A stretch of DNA of 64,000 bases from CF-167 sp963695195 (GCA_963695195.1 CAVOGE010000007.1:372001-436000); one strand, 5' to 3'. Positions 8,215 through 17,923 are shown, counted from the stretch's first letter. Notes: generated by a model not told the origin, from the sequence alone. Numbers and translations are program-made.

Positions 8215-9186
8215 ATGACTCCTGGACTCCGCGCCGGCACGATCGGCGCGCCGCTCGTCCTCTTGCTGGCGACACTCGCCGTCCCCGACCGCGCGGCGGC
8301 ACACGGGGAGGCGCTGGGCGCACCTGTCTGGCCGGGACTCCTCTTCGCGTGGCGGTTCGAGCCACTCGTCGCCCTGGGGCTTGGGGTGGCGCTGGTCACC
8401 TGGCTCCTCCTCGCACGGCGGGTCGCCGGCCGCCACCCGGTGCGACCGCACCCACGCTGGCGATCGGCCGCCTTCGTCGGTGGCCTGGTGGTCATCGGGG
8501 TGGCCCTCACCTCGCCAATCGAAACCTACGAGGGACAGCTCTTCAGCGTCCACATGCTGCAGCACATGCTGCTGCAGCTCGTCGCGGCGCCGTTGCTGCT
8601 CATCGGTGCTCCCATGACGCTCCTCTTGCGAGCCGCGGCACCGCCGCTTCGACGCCGGCTGATGGGTCTGCTCCACAGTCGGATCGTGGCAGTCGTGTCG
8701 TTTCCGCTGCTTGCCTGGGTGCTCTTTGCGGCGGTGAACTGGGGCTGGCACTTCAGCGATCTCTACGACCAGGCGCTCGAGAACCCCTGGCTGCACGATC
8801 TCCAGCACGCAACCTTCCTCGCCGCAGCCCTGCTCTTCTGGTTGCCGGTGATCGGAGCCGATCCGGCGCGCTGGCGCCTGCCACATCCGGTACGGCTCTT
8901 CTACCTGTTTCTGGCCATGCCGCAGAACTCGTTCCTGGGCGTCGCGCTTATGGGTGCCCCGGCGGTCCTGTATCCGCACTACCTGACCAGCGCTCGCAAC
9001 TGGGGACCCTCGCCGCTCGTCGACCAGAACGTGGGTGGGATGCTCATGTGGGTCGGCGGGGACGTCGTCTTCCTGGTGGCAATGGGTCTCGTGGTGGCCG
9101 CCTGGGTTCGGGCAGAGGATCGCCGCACGGCCCGAGAAGACGCACGGCTCGATGCCCGGACGGCAGCCCGTCGAGGGCCGATCTAG
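8215..9186 (+). CDS. ctaG: Cytochrome c oxidase assembly protein CtaG (caa3 type)
   Basis: 323-residue, seven-helix membrane protein of the Bacillus-type CtaG family, needed for maturation of caa3 oxidases. Helices alternate with conserved His-bearing loops such as SVHMLQHMLLQLVAAPLLL, WGWHFSDLYDQAL and LHDLQHATFL, which are typical of the family and may bind copper. It is divergent from the lipoprotein gene and convergent with ctaA-ctaB; its TAG stop shares the bases CTAG with the stop of that gene. Confidence 0.93.
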   Translation: MTPGLRAGTIGAPLVLLLATLAVPDRAAAHGEALGAPVWPGLLFAWRFEPLVALGLGVALVTWLLLARRVAGRHPVRPHPRWRSAAFVGGLVVIGVALTSPIETYEGQLFSVHMLQHMLLQLVAAPLLLIGAPMTLLLRAAAPPLRRRLMGLLHSRIVAVVSFPLLAWVLFAAVNWGWHFSDLYDQALENPWLHDLQHATFLAAALLFWLPVIGADPARWRLPHPVRLFYLFLAMPQNSFLGVALMGAPAVLYPHYLTSARNWGPSPLVDQNVGGMLMWVGGDVVFLVAMGLVVAAWVRAEDRRTAREDARLDARTAARRGPI

Positions 9187-10991
9187 CCGGGGGTCAAGCG
9201 AACGAGGGCGTCGACCGCGACCGCGATGAAGAGCAGGGTCAGGTAGCCGATCGAGTAGCGGAAGAGCCGAATCGCGGCGAGACCGGCTGCGCCGTCTCGC
9301 ACCACCCGGGTCGCGTACCAGACAAAGGCAGCCCCCAGCACCATGGCGGTCACCAGGTAGATGAGGCCCATCCGGGCGGCCGGGAAGAGGAGCAGGCTGA
9401 CGGCAACCAGCACCAGCGAGTAGAGAAGGATCTGTCGCGCCGTCTCGGCGTCGCCCCTGACGACGGGCAGCATCGGGACATTGGCGGCCGCGTAGTCGCC
9501 CTGGTATCGGAGCGCCAGCGCCCAGAAATGCGGCGGCGTCCAGTAGAACACGATGGCGAACAGGACCAGCGCCGGGATCTCGACTGTGCCGGTGACCGAC
9601 GCCCACGCGACGAGCACCGGGGCGCTGCCGGCGGCCCCGCCGATCACGATGTTCTGCGGCGTCGTGCGCTTCAGCCAGAGGGTGTAGACGAAGACGTAGA
9701 AGGCGATCGCGCTCGACGCCAGCAGCGCCGAGAGCAGGTTGACGGTGACCCACAGCCAGGCGAACGAGATCACGCTGAGGCCGATGCCGAAGCCCAGGGC
9801 GCGCCGCGGAGTGACCGCGTGGCGCGGCAGCGGGCGGCCGCGGGTACGACGCATGACCTCGTCGATGTCGCGGTCGATGTACATGTTGATGGCGTTCGCT
9901 CCGCCCGCGGCCAGGGTGCCACCGAGCATCACCGCGCCGATCAGCCAGATCGACGGAATACCACGCTGCGCCAGGACCATGGTCGGTACCGTGGTAACCA
10001 ATAGCAGTTCGATGATGCGGGGCTTGGTGAGCGCCAGGTACGCGCGAAACGTGTCGCCGCCGCTGGACGGCAGGCTGTCGGGCTGCGCGGCCGACGTGCT
10101 GTTGACAGGCCGCCGGGGCGGCTCGCGGCGCACGGCAAGATAGAGCCACACCAGGATGCCCACCAGCGCCGCCCCCACGGCGAGATGCGGCACCACGAAG
10201 AACGCCGACAGGCGTGACCAGACATTTGCCGCACCGAGGCCGACCTGCACCAGGACCAGCGCTGCCGCCAGGCCAGCAAGCCGCCGCGCGAGGGGCGCCT
10301 CCAGTTCGCGCCGCACGCGGCGCGCGGTCCAGATCACCAGGACGAGCACCACGGCCGCCACCCCGCGGTGCAGGAGCTGCGTCGCCTGCTCGGGAATGAC
10401 GACCTGTGGCACGACGTCCCCATTCATGAGGGGGAAGTCCGCGTATGCGAGGCCCGCATGGGTGCCGCTCACCCACGAGCCGAGGAGCATCTGTGCGAAG
10501 ACCGCGACGCCGGTGACGATGACCAACGTGCCGGGGCCCGAGCGCGGCACCGGTGGGAGCGGCCCGGCGGCGGCCCGGTCGGCAAGCACGATGGTCATGG
10601 CGAGCACCGTGAGCGCCATGGCCAGGTGTGCGGTGACCAGCTCCGCGCGGAGCAGCTGGATGACCACCTGCCCGCCCAGCACCGACTGGACGATCACCAG
10701 GACGCCGGCGACCACTGCGGCGGAGAGCAGGACGCGGTCGCGGCGACGCTTGGTGAAGACCGTGATCAGCGCGACGGCACCGACCAGCGGACCAACGGCG
10801 ACGGCCGCGATCAGGCGGTGGCTGTGCTCGATCCAGGCATGGAGATCGGCGGGCGGGATCCACTCGCCGAAGCAGAGCGGCCAGTCAGGGCAACCGAGCC
10901 CGGAATCGGTGGCGCGCACGAGACCTCCCGCGACGATCAGCAGGTAGGTCGCGGCGGCAGCGGCGGCAGCGAGCTTGGCGAAGCGGCTCAA
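9183..10991 (-). CDS. ctaA/ctaB: Fused heme A synthase (CtaA) - heme O synthase (CtaB)
   Basis: 602-residue bifunctional membrane enzyme. Residues 1 to about 290 are CtaA/Cox15: four heme-binding histidines H56 (EHSHR), H122, H208 (LLHRG) and H269 (VPHL), plus the cysteine pair C34/C40 (GCPDWPLC). After a Ser/Gly-rich linker, residues about 315-602 are CtaB/Cox10, a UbiA-type farnesyltransferase with N369-x3-D373-x3-D377 (NMYIDRDID). Together they turn protoheme into heme O and then heme A for CtaD. Fusion puts the second enzyme of the route before the first in the chain. TTG 10991 follows GAGGAA. Its stop overlaps that of ctaG. Confidence 0.96.
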   Translation of the reverse strand: MSRFAKLAAAAAAATYLLIVAGGLVRATDSGLGCPDWPLCFGEWIPPADLHAWIEHSHRLIAAVAVGPLVGAVALITVFTKRRRDRVLLSAAVVAGVLVIVQSVLGGQVVIQLLRAELVTAHLAMALTVLAMTIVLADRAAAGPLPPVPRSGPGTLVIVTGVAVFAQMLLGSWVSGTHAGLAYADFPLMNGDVVPQVVIPEQATQLLHRGVAAVVLVLVIWTARRVRRELEAPLARRLAGLAAALVLVQVGLGAANVWSRLSAFFVVPHLAVGAALVGILVWLYLAVRREPPRRPVNSTSAAQPDSLPSSGGDTFRAYLALTKPRIIELLLVTTVPTMVLAQRGIPSIWLIGAVMLGGTLAAGGANAINMYIDRDIDEVMRRTRGRPLPRHAVTPRRALGFGIGLSVISFAWLWVTVNLLSALLASSAIAFYVFVYTLWLKRTTPQNIVIGGAAGSAPVLVAWASVTGTVEIPALVLFAIVFYWTPPHFWALALRYQGDYAAANVPMLPVVRGDAETARQILLYSLVLVAVSLLLFPAARMGLIYLVTAMVLGAAFVWYATRVVRDGAAGLAAIRLFRYSIGYLTLLFIAVAVDALVRLTPG

Positions 10992-11101
10992 TCGGTTCCT
11001 CGGCGCCGAGGGCGGCGCGGGTCAGGGGCTGTGGCTCGGCAGGGCGGCATGATACCGAGCCGGAGAACCGAAGGTCACGCAGTGGGTCCGATGGACAGGG
11101 T

Positions 11102-11836
11102 TCAGCGTTGGCGCGGGTGCGACTCTGGTAGCGCGGAGCGGAAGACGAATCCCGCCAGCAGCCCCACCGCGAACCCACCGAGGTGGGCCAGGTACGCCAC
11201 CCCGCCTGCCGTTTCGGAGCTGACCGCCGCGGCGCCCAGGCCGTTCACCAGCTGCAGCACGATCCACATGCCGATCGCCACCACGGCCGGAACACGAGTC
11301 ACGAAGTTGAAGATCACGGCCGTCACCCGGTTCCGCGGGAAGAGGACCAGGTACGCGCCGAGCACGCCGCTGATCGCGCCCGACGCGCCCAGCGTGGGGA
11401 TCGGCGAGGTCGGGTCACTCCAGACCTGGGCCAGGGTGCCCACCACGCCGGCGCCCAGGTACGCCGCAAGGAAGAGGACCCGGCCAGCGCGGTGCTCGAC
11501 GTTATCGCCAAAGATCCACAGGAAGAGCATGTTGCCGCCGAGGTGCAGCCAGCCGCCGTGCATGAAGATGCTGCTCAGCAGCGTGAGCCAGATCGGGTCG
11601 GGACCGGGTGCCTGCGGCACGAAGTAGGACTGGCCGCCGATGACCACCTGCTGCGGATCGACCAGGTCCACCCCGTTCAGGATCTCGCGGGGGACGGCGC
11701 TGAAGCCGTAGGTGAACGGGTTGTCACCGGTCGCCGCCTGCAGGAACACGAAGACGGCCACGTTGAGGCCGATGAGGGTCGCGGTGACCCAGGCGAAGCC
11801 GCGCCCGGGGAGCGAGTCGTCCCCGATCGGGAGCAT
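11102..11836 (-). CDS. Rhomboid-family intramembrane serine protease
   Basis: 244-residue, six-helix membrane protease that cuts TM segments. The catalytic dyad is visible: S152 in GASGAISG and H218 in AHLGG, with the oxyanion-hole region HGGWLHLGGNM upstream (N102). A loop of about 35 residues between the first helices is rich in Gln and Pro. It follows the UbiA gene by 17 nt on the same strand and is probably co-transcribed with it. Substrate unknown. Confidence 0.93.
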   Translation of the reverse strand: MLPIGDDSLPGRGFAWVTATLIGLNVAVFVFLQAATGDNPFTYGFSAVPREILNGVDLVDPQQVVIGGQSYFVPQAPGPDPIWLTLLSSIFMHGGWLHLGGNMLFLWIFGDNVEHRAGRVLFLAAYLGAGVVGTLAQVWSDPTSPIPTLGASGAISGVLGAYLVLFPRNRVTAVIFNFVTRVPAVVAIGMWIVLQLVNGLGAAAVSSETAGGVAYLAHLGGFAVGLLAGFVFRSALPESHPRQR

Positions 11837-11853
11837 CGGTCAGGCCGTCCCGA

Positions 11854-12879
11854 TCAGACCCAGGGCAGGTGGACCCCGGGCAGGATGGCGTTGAGCAGCA
11901 GACCGAGGATCAACAGGCCGCCAGCGCGCCGCGTGTGGATGAACGCCCCACCGACGAACCAGAGCGGCCAGCCGACGTAGCTCTGCGGCGACGACTCGGG
12001 TCGCGGTTTCGAGAACTGGCCGAGGACCTCCAGCAGTCGCGGGATGCCGAGCACCGCCAGCAGGACGAACGGCCCGATCCAGCCGACCAGTGCGGCGCCG
12101 ATCACGATCGGATAGAAGGCGATCATGAGCGCCTGCGCAGTGCGCCTGGCGAGCGACTCCCCAAGGATCACCGGCAGCGTGTGGATCCCCTTGGCAGTGT
12201 CCGCGTCGATCTTGTCGATGTGCTTGCCGAAGAGGACGGTGGTGACCAGGATCGCGTAGGGGAGCGAGGCGACCCAGACCCAGCCCGGCAGCGTCCCGGT
12301 GGCGACGTAGTAGGTGCCGCCGATCATCAGCGGTCCCCACACCACGAAGACGCCCGGCTCGCCGAGGCCGCGATGCTTGAGCTTGATCGGGGGGGCGACG
12401 TAGAAGACGCTGATGAAGAGGCCGCCGAGCGCGAAGGCGGCCACCCACGGCCCCACGGACCAGACCAGGAAGACCAGGATCGCGAAGTCGATCGCGTTGG
12501 CCAGCAGGATCGCGTTGCGCAGCTGCGCCTTGGTCAGCCAGCCGGAGAGGATCGGGTGCGGCGCATACAGGGCACGCACGTAGTCATCGGTGTCGACGCC
12601 GCCCTCGAGGTCGAAGTAGTCGTTGATCATGTTGTTCGCGGCGTGGGCGACGACGAGGCCGATCACCGACAGGGTCAGATACAGCCAGTTGATCGTCACG
12701 CCAACGGTGCTGATGGCGAGCAGGCCGCCGATCAGCCCGGAGGTGGCGGTCATCGAGAAGACCGCGGCGCGGGTCACGACCAGCCACTTGCTGATGGGGT
12801 CCATCTCGACCCCGGGCGGCATGTTGGCATGGTTCATCACGTACCGCCAGGTCGTGAAACGCTCACCGATGCTCGTCAT
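11854..12879 (-). CDS. UbiA-family prenyltransferase
   Basis: 341-residue, eight- or nine-helix enzyme that attaches a polyprenyl chain to an aromatic or similar acceptor. The first Asp-rich motif is NNMINDYFD (N82-D90) and the second region is GKHIDKIDADTAKG, both binding Mg-diphosphate. It differs from CtaB and from the second UbiA gene at 19.4 kb, so at least three prenyl transfer steps exist here. It could act in quinone or lipid synthesis; acceptor not deducible. Co-oriented with the rhomboid gene. Confidence 0.88.
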   Translation of the reverse strand: MTSIGERFTTWRYVMNHANMPPGVEMDPISKWLVVTRAAVFSMTATSGLIGGLLAISTVGVTINWLYLTLSVIGLVVAHAANNMINDYFDLEGGVDTDDYVRALYAPHPILSGWLTKAQLRNAILLANAIDFAILVFLVWSVGPWVAAFALGGLFISVFYVAPPIKLKHRGLGEPGVFVVWGPLMIGGTYYVATGTLPGWVWVASLPYAILVTTVLFGKHIDKIDADTAKGIHTLPVILGESLARRTAQALMIAFYPIVIGAALVGWIGPFVLLAVLGIPRLLEVLGQFSKPRPESSPQSYVGWPLWFVGGAFIHTRRAGGLLILGLLLNAILPGVHLPWV

Positions 12880-12885
12880 GGGCCG

Positions 12886-12891
12886 ATGATA
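12886..12891 (-). promoter_or_regulatory. Leaderless -10 box of the UbiA-rhomboid operon
   Basis: TATCAT on the minus strand, 6 nt, then ATG at 12879. The same hexamer and spacing recur before the genes starting at 44789 and 45773. Confidence 0.65.
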
Positions 12892-12915
12892 GCGCCGCGA
12901 GTTGCCCGAACGCGG

Positions 12916-14466
12916 TCAGCCCCCTGTCGGTGACTCCGGATTGCGGATGCCGACCGCGTTCACTGCCGCACCGGCCCCGGCCAGGATCGCCGACAGCAGC
13001 ATGGCGAGGCGGAACGCGTCGGTCCCCGCCTCCGTTGCGGCCTGGACCTGCGCCGTCGAGGCGGCGGCGGAAATCGGGTTGAGTGGCGGATACGCCTCCC
13101 GCACCTGCGCACTGCCGGTGTCGATCCCGGGCAGGCGGGTCTCGAGGCTGCCGTAGAAGCTGGCGGTGATGCCCATGAAGATGACCGCGCCCGCCAGCAG
13201 CGGCCCGATGCGACTGATGGCATTGTTGATGGCCGATGCGAGCCCGGAGTTGCGGACCGGCACCGAGCTCATCAGCGCGGTGGTGAGTGGCGCGACCAGC
13301 ACCGCCATCCCGATGGCCATGCCCAGGATCGCCGGCAGCACATCGACCAGGTAGCCGGCGCTGGGCAACAGCGTGGCCAGATCGTCGGCGCGGGCCAGCC
13401 ACGGCTCGCTGTCGGCGGGAATGCGGAGGTACCAGAGCAGGCCCAGCGCCATGACGGCCGGGCCGATGGCCATGAAGCGGCGGGGCCCTAGTCTTCCGGC
13501 GAGACGGCCAAAGGTGGTCGATAGCAGGACCAGGCCGAGCCCGATCGGCAGCGTCGCGAGGCCGCCGGCCAGCGCCGTGTAGCCCAGGGTCCCCTGCAGG
13601 TAGACGGCCTGGTAGACGAGCACCACGTACAGGGCTCCGTACACCAGGAAGGTCGACAGGTTCGTCACCGTGAAGTTGCGCGATCGAAACAGCGCCGGGG
13701 GAATCAGCGGACTGCGCCGCCAGAGCATGAGCGGCACGACGCAGACGGCAGCGACCACCCCCAACGCGAGCGCCACCCAGGCCGAGAGATCGGCCCAGCG
13801 TTGCTCCTGGCCGCGGATCGCCCCATACACGAGTCCGCCCACCGCCACCGCAATCACCGCCGCTCCCAGCCAGTCGAAGCGGGAACCGGCACCTTCGTCG
13901 CGCGATTCCGCGACCCAACGCAGCGCGATGGCGACGCCGACCAGGACGAGTGGGATGTTGATCAGGAAGACCATGCGCCACCCGACCGAGTCGACCAGGA
14001 TGCCGCCGACAGCCGGTCCGGCGACGAACAGGGCACTGGTCGCGGCGGCCCAGATTCCGATGGCCCGACCGCGCTCCGCCTGATCGAACGTGGCGGTGAT
14101 GATGGCCAGCGAGGTGGGGACCAGCAGGGCCCCGAAGCAGCCCTGGATGAGGCGACCCAGGATCAGGATCTCCATCGACGGGGCGAGTCCGCACGCCAGC
14201 GAGGCAGCGCCGAAGCCGGCGAGGCCCACTGCCAACATCCGCCGACGCCCGAAGGCATCGGCCAGTGCGCCCGCCAGGATGAGCAGCGCAGACAGCGTCA
14301 ACAGGTAGCCGTTGACGATGTAGGACTGTCCCTCGAGCACGCCGACCAGGCTCGCCGGCAGCTGCTCGCCAATGGCAATGAGCGCGACGTTGACGACCGT
14401 GCCGTCCAGGAAGACGATCCCGGAGCCGATCACCACCGCCACAAGTGTCCACGACCGCTGCGTCAC
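12916..14466 (-). CDS. MFS multidrug exporter, DHA2 family (14 TM)
   Basis: 516-residue proton-coupled drug exporter of the EmrB/QacA type. The N-terminal GSGIVFLDGTVVNVALIAIG carries the family motif D1 (LDxTxVNVALP-like), and GRLIQGCFGALLVP is motif C of antiporters. Fourteen helices are predicted, with a C-terminal extracytoplasmic loop before the last helix. GTG 14466 follows a TAAGGT box by 7 nt. A single gene, divergent from nothing close; substrate unknown. Confidence 0.9.
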   Translation of the reverse strand: MTQRSWTLVAVVIGSGIVFLDGTVVNVALIAIGEQLPASLVGVLEGQSYIVNGYLLTLSALLILAGALADAFGRRRMLAVGLAGFGAASLACGLAPSMEILILGRLIQGCFGALLVPTSLAIITATFDQAERGRAIGIWAAATSALFVAGPAVGGILVDSVGWRMVFLINIPLVLVGVAIALRWVAESRDEGAGSRFDWLGAAVIAVAVGGLVYGAIRGQEQRWADLSAWVALALGVVAAVCVVPLMLWRRSPLIPPALFRSRNFTVTNLSTFLVYGALYVVLVYQAVYLQGTLGYTALAGGLATLPIGLGLVLLSTTFGRLAGRLGPRRFMAIGPAVMALGLLWYLRIPADSEPWLARADDLATLLPSAGYLVDVLPAILGMAIGMAVLVAPLTTALMSSVPVRNSGLASAINNAISRIGPLLAGAVIFMGITASFYGSLETRLPGIDTGSAQVREAYPPLNPISAAASTAQVQAATEAGTDAFRLAMLLSAILAGAGAAVNAVGIRNPESPTGG

Positions 14467-14473
14467 GCGGCGA

Positions 14474-14479
14474 ACCTTA
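14474..14479 (-). promoter_or_regulatory. Leaderless -10 box of the MFS exporter gene
   Basis: TAAGGT on the minus strand with a 7-nt spacer to GTG at 14466; no ribosome site. Confidence 0.5.
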
Positions 14480-14484
14480 GCGGA

Positions 14485-15865
14485 CTACGCGAGCGGCTCG
14501 AAGCGAGCGGTGAAGTGGCGGAGCTGGGGCGGCTGCGCGACGATCCGGTAGCCGCGCAGATCGGCGGCGCGCTCGGCCACCCAGCGCACGACCTCGATCA
14601 CGTAGTCGATGTGCGATTGCGTGTAGACCCGCCGCGGGATGGCCAGACGCACCAGCTCCATGGAGGCTGCTTTCTCGGTCCCATCGGGATGGAGCCCGAA
14701 CATGACCGTCCCGATCTCGACGCCGCGGATCCCTCCCTCCCGGTAGAGCGCCACCGCGAGGGATTGGCCCGGGTACTCGAGTGCTGGGATGTGCGGCAGC
14801 AGAGCGGCGGCGTCGATGTAGACCGCGTGCCCACCGATCGGCTGCACGCACGGGATCCCCGACTCGATCAGCGCCTCGCCGAGGTACGCGGTGGATCGGA
14901 TTCGATAATGCAGGTAGTCCTCGCTGACCACCTCGCGCAGGCCCTGCGCGATCGCCTCCAGGTCACGCCCCGCCAGGCCGCCATACGTCGGAAAGCCCTC
15001 GGTCAGGATCTCCAGGTTGCGGGCTGCCTCCGCCCAGACGTCGTCGTTCATGGCCAGCCAGCCGCCGATGTTGGCGATCCCATCCTTCTTGGCACTCATC
15101 GTCATGCCATCGGCCAGTGCCGCCATCTCGCGCACGATGTCGGGGATCGAGAGATCGGCGTAGCCGGGTTCCCGCTGCTTGATGAACCAGGCGTTCTCGG
15201 CGAATCGGCACGCGTCGAGGAAGAGCGGCAGTCCGTATCGGTCACAGACGGCGCGGACCGCACGCAGGTTCTCGAGGCTCACCGGCTGTCCCCCGCCGGA
15301 ATTGTTGGTGATCGTCACCATCACCAGCGGGATCGACTCCGGGCCGCGTTCCCGGATGAAGCGCGTCGAGCGCATCGGTATCCATGTTGCCCTTGAACGG
15401 ATGCATGACCGATGGGTGGCGACCCTCCTCGATCACCAGGTCGACCGCCTCGGCGCCGGTGAACTCCACGTTGGCGCGCGTCGTATCGAAGTGCGTGTTG
15501 GAGGGGACCGCCTTGCCGGGCCCGGCGACCACGCCGAACAGGATCTTCTCCGCGGCTCGCCCCTGGTGCGCCGGGATCACATGCTTGAAGGGGAACAGGT
15601 TCTGGACGCTCTCAAGGAAGCGGAACCACGAAGGCGAACCGGCGTAGCTCTCGTCGCCGCGCTGGATGCCGGCCCACTGCTCGGCCGACATGGCGCCGGT
15701 ACCCGAGTCGGTGAGCAGGTCGATCAGCACGTCCACCGAGTGGAGGTTGAAGAGGTTGTAACCGGCCGCCTCGAGGGCTGCCTGGCGCTCCTCGACGCTC
15801 GTCAGCCGGATCGGCTCGACGCTCTTGATCCGGAACGGCTCGATGATCGTCTGCCAGCGGTCCAT
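14485..15865 (-). pseudogene. tnaA: Tryptophanase/tyrosine phenol-lyase family enzyme, frameshifted
   Basis: PLP-dependent beta-eliminating lyase that would split tryptophan (or tyrosine) to indole or phenol, pyruvate and ammonia. The N-terminal part runs from ATG 15865 through VIPAHQGRAAEKILF and HPFKGNMDTDAL; the rest continues in the next frame from FIRERGPES to about 14485. A single extra G near 15364 explains the shift. The PLP-lysine motif MSAKKDG and the NNSGGGQPVS segment are intact. Restoring the frame gives about 459 residues, normal for the family. Either a sequencing insertion or a recent inactivation. It has its own promoter. Confidence 0.85.
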
Positions 15866-15871
15866 GACGTG

Positions 15872-15877
15872 AGCATA
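15872..15877 (-). promoter_or_regulatory. Leaderless -10 box of tnaA
   Basis: TATGCT on the minus strand, 6 nt, ATG at 15865. Confidence 0.55.
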
Positions 15878-15934
15878 AGGCTCATGCCGATGCCAAAGCT
15901 GGGTCCCAGACGCCGGCGATCTGCAAGGGGCCGC

Positions 15935-17245
15935 CTACGGGAAGGTCAGAGTGTCGAGAATGGTTTGGGCACGAACCTGAAACTGGGGGAAGCGGGCCTT
16001 GGGCGCCTCGATGAAGAAGGCAATTAGCCTCCCATCCACGGGCATCGCAATGACCCAGACCTTGTTGCCGTCACCAACCCGGAAGAGACTGCCCGTGACT
16101 GTGCTGATCAGGTGAACGAGATACTGTTCGCCCGGACCCGCCACGTCGGTGCCGCCGCCCGGACAATCAGCCGCGGTGGGATGGCCAGAGAGTGAGATTT
16201 CCATGGCGAGGCCAGTCAAGCCCGCGACGCTGATTGGAGCGGCGTCGCTGGCCGTGAGATACGGATGCTCCTGAAGGTAGGTCACCAGCTCACGCGGTTC
16301 GCCCCCCAGCACCCGGGTCGGAGAGTCCTCGCACGGTCCGTCGAAAACGACGGAAACGTCGTACACCTGGAATTCGGCACCCAGGACCTGCCCATGTTCG
16401 ATTGAAAGTTGGTCCGGCTCGTCGCGGAGGCCTTCCCAACCGGATCCAAGGTCGAACTGCATCCGCGTGTTGAAGGTGTCGGTGACATACGCGCCAGAGG
16501 CGAGCAGGCCGACGTGGTACGGGATGGGGGCAACGCTCCCACCAAGCGACGCACTGTGGGAAGGCGATGCCGAAGGGCCAACGGCAAACCCGCCGGTGAA
16601 GGCCACCGTCGCGACCACAGCGAGCACGAGGACACCACCCATCCATGCCAGGGTGGAGGGCCGGCGCCAGATCGGTCCACGGCCACCTGCCGCGGCTGCG
16701 GCCACACCCGCGGCAGCTCGGCCCGGAACAGGGCGATCGGCTCGCTAATGCCCTTGAGCGTGCGGCGGCCGACAGGTGTGAACGCCAGCCGTCCGCTGGT
16801 CCGGGTCAGGCTGCGCACGGTGTCAGTGACCAAGCACCTCGCCGGGCTTGGCCTGGGCACAGACGCGGGAGGCGATGTTCACCGCCGAGCCGACGTACCC
16901 CTCCGCCCCGGCAACCGATTCGCCGGCATGAACGCCGACCCCGACCCGGATGGGATGGTCCGGATCGGCGATGCCGGAGGCGGCCGCGGCGGCCACGACA
17001 TCCAGGCCGCACCGAACCGCCCCCGATGCCGACGAGAAGACCACGTAGAACGAGTCGCCCTCGGTCTTGATCTCGGCCCCATCGTGGCGGGCGATGGTGT
17101 CCCGCATCAGCCGCCGGTACACGTCCAGCAGCGCGGATGCCGCGGCGTCGCCGTGCGCTTCGACGTATGCGGTGTAGCCGCGCAGGTCGGCGAACAGGAA
17201 ACCGCGGGTGATGGCCCCGCCGTCGGGGCGAACCGCTTCGGTCAC
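15935..17245 (-). pseudogene. Membrane adenylate cyclase-like protein, frameshifted
   Basis: Class III nucleotide cyclase domain at the N-terminus, from GTG 17245: FLFADLRGYTAYVE and TEGDSFYVVF hold the two metal aspartates, and GSAVNIASRVC the transition-state Asn and Arg. The frame breaks after KPGEVL near 16830 (one extra base). It resumes with VTDTVRSLTRTSGRL and the typical cyclase tail GRRTLKGISEPIALF, and shifts again near 16705. The third frame encodes a TM helix and a secreted domain of about 200 residues with cysteines, ending at 15935. A separate gene starting at GTG 16705 is an alternative for the last part. The substrate-specifying residues were not resolved. Confidence 0.75.
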
Positions 17246-17497
17246 GGGTCCAAGGTCATGGTGTAGCCCTTGCGCGCGACACGCAGCATGCGCGCCGCCG
17301 CGGGCCCAAACAAGCCCTGAACTTGCGCCGGCAACGCCGTCAGTCGCCCGAGATGCCCGCCTGCCGCAGCACGACGCGGCTTGAACCGTCGCCGGCGATC
17401 GCCACTATATGGATCGTACGGCTGCCGCGGGGACGCCAGGCGCCGGCAGGCCGCGACGGGCATCATGCGAGCGACGCACCGAACGGGAGAGGAATTG

Positions 17498-17923
17498 ATG
17501 AACCAGTGGGCGAAGCTGGGGGGCGGGCTGGCCTCTCGGCCGGCCGTCGCGACGTGGGCCGAGAACGAGATGCAGGTCTTCGTCATCCGCGAGGACGGAC
17601 AACTCTGGGACAGCTACTGGGATGGGGTCGCCTGGCATGAGTGGCACGCGCACGGCGGCGACCTGGTCGGCTCGCCGGCGGCGTGCTCGTGGGGAGCGGA
17701 CCGGATCGACGTGTTCGCCCGTGGGCGAGACGGCACACTCATGCACCGCTGGTACACCCCGTCCGGCTGGCAGTCCTGGGAGTCACTCGACGTGCAGCTG
17801 GACGGCGACCCGACGGTGAGCTCCTGGGGCCCAAACCGCATCGACCTGTTCGCGCGAAGCACAGCTGGCGAGTTGCTCCACGGGTGGTGGGACGGAACTT
17901 CGTGGTCGTTCGCGGGCGCATGA
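17498..17923 (+). CDS. Short beta-propeller lectin-like protein (PLL/DUF346-type repeats)
   Basis: 141-residue protein made of three tandem repeats of about 46 residues. Each repeat carries the pattern S-W-G-x-(D/N)-R-I-D-(V/L)-F-A-R followed by G-x-L-x-H-x-W and W. This resembles the blades of PLL-type fucose-binding propeller lectins. Those proteins have more blades, so three repeats alone cannot close a ring and oligomerisation is likely. No signal peptide is seen. ATG 17498 has GAGAGGAA just upstream. Sugar binding is inferred from the repeat pattern. Confidence 0.7.
   Translation: MNQWAKLGGGLASRPAVATWAENEMQVFVIREDGQLWDSYWDGVAWHEWHAHGGDLVGSPAACSWGADRIDVFARGRDGTLMHRWYTPSGWQSWESLDVQLDGDPTVSSWGPNRIDLFARSTAGELLHGWWDGTSWSFAGA

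Noticed and set aside
8164..10863. Minus-strand extension of the lipoprotein frame to 1196 residues
   Set aside because: Upstream of GTG 8163 the frame is antisense to ctaG and out of phase with ctaA-ctaB; a signal peptide marks the true start.
17242..17400. Minus-strand frame ending in MTLDP whose stop overlaps the cyclase GTG as GTGA
   Set aside because: The overlap looks like coupling, but the upstream codons are antisense to the lectin-like gene and no start or motif is convincing. It could be the end of a lost gene.
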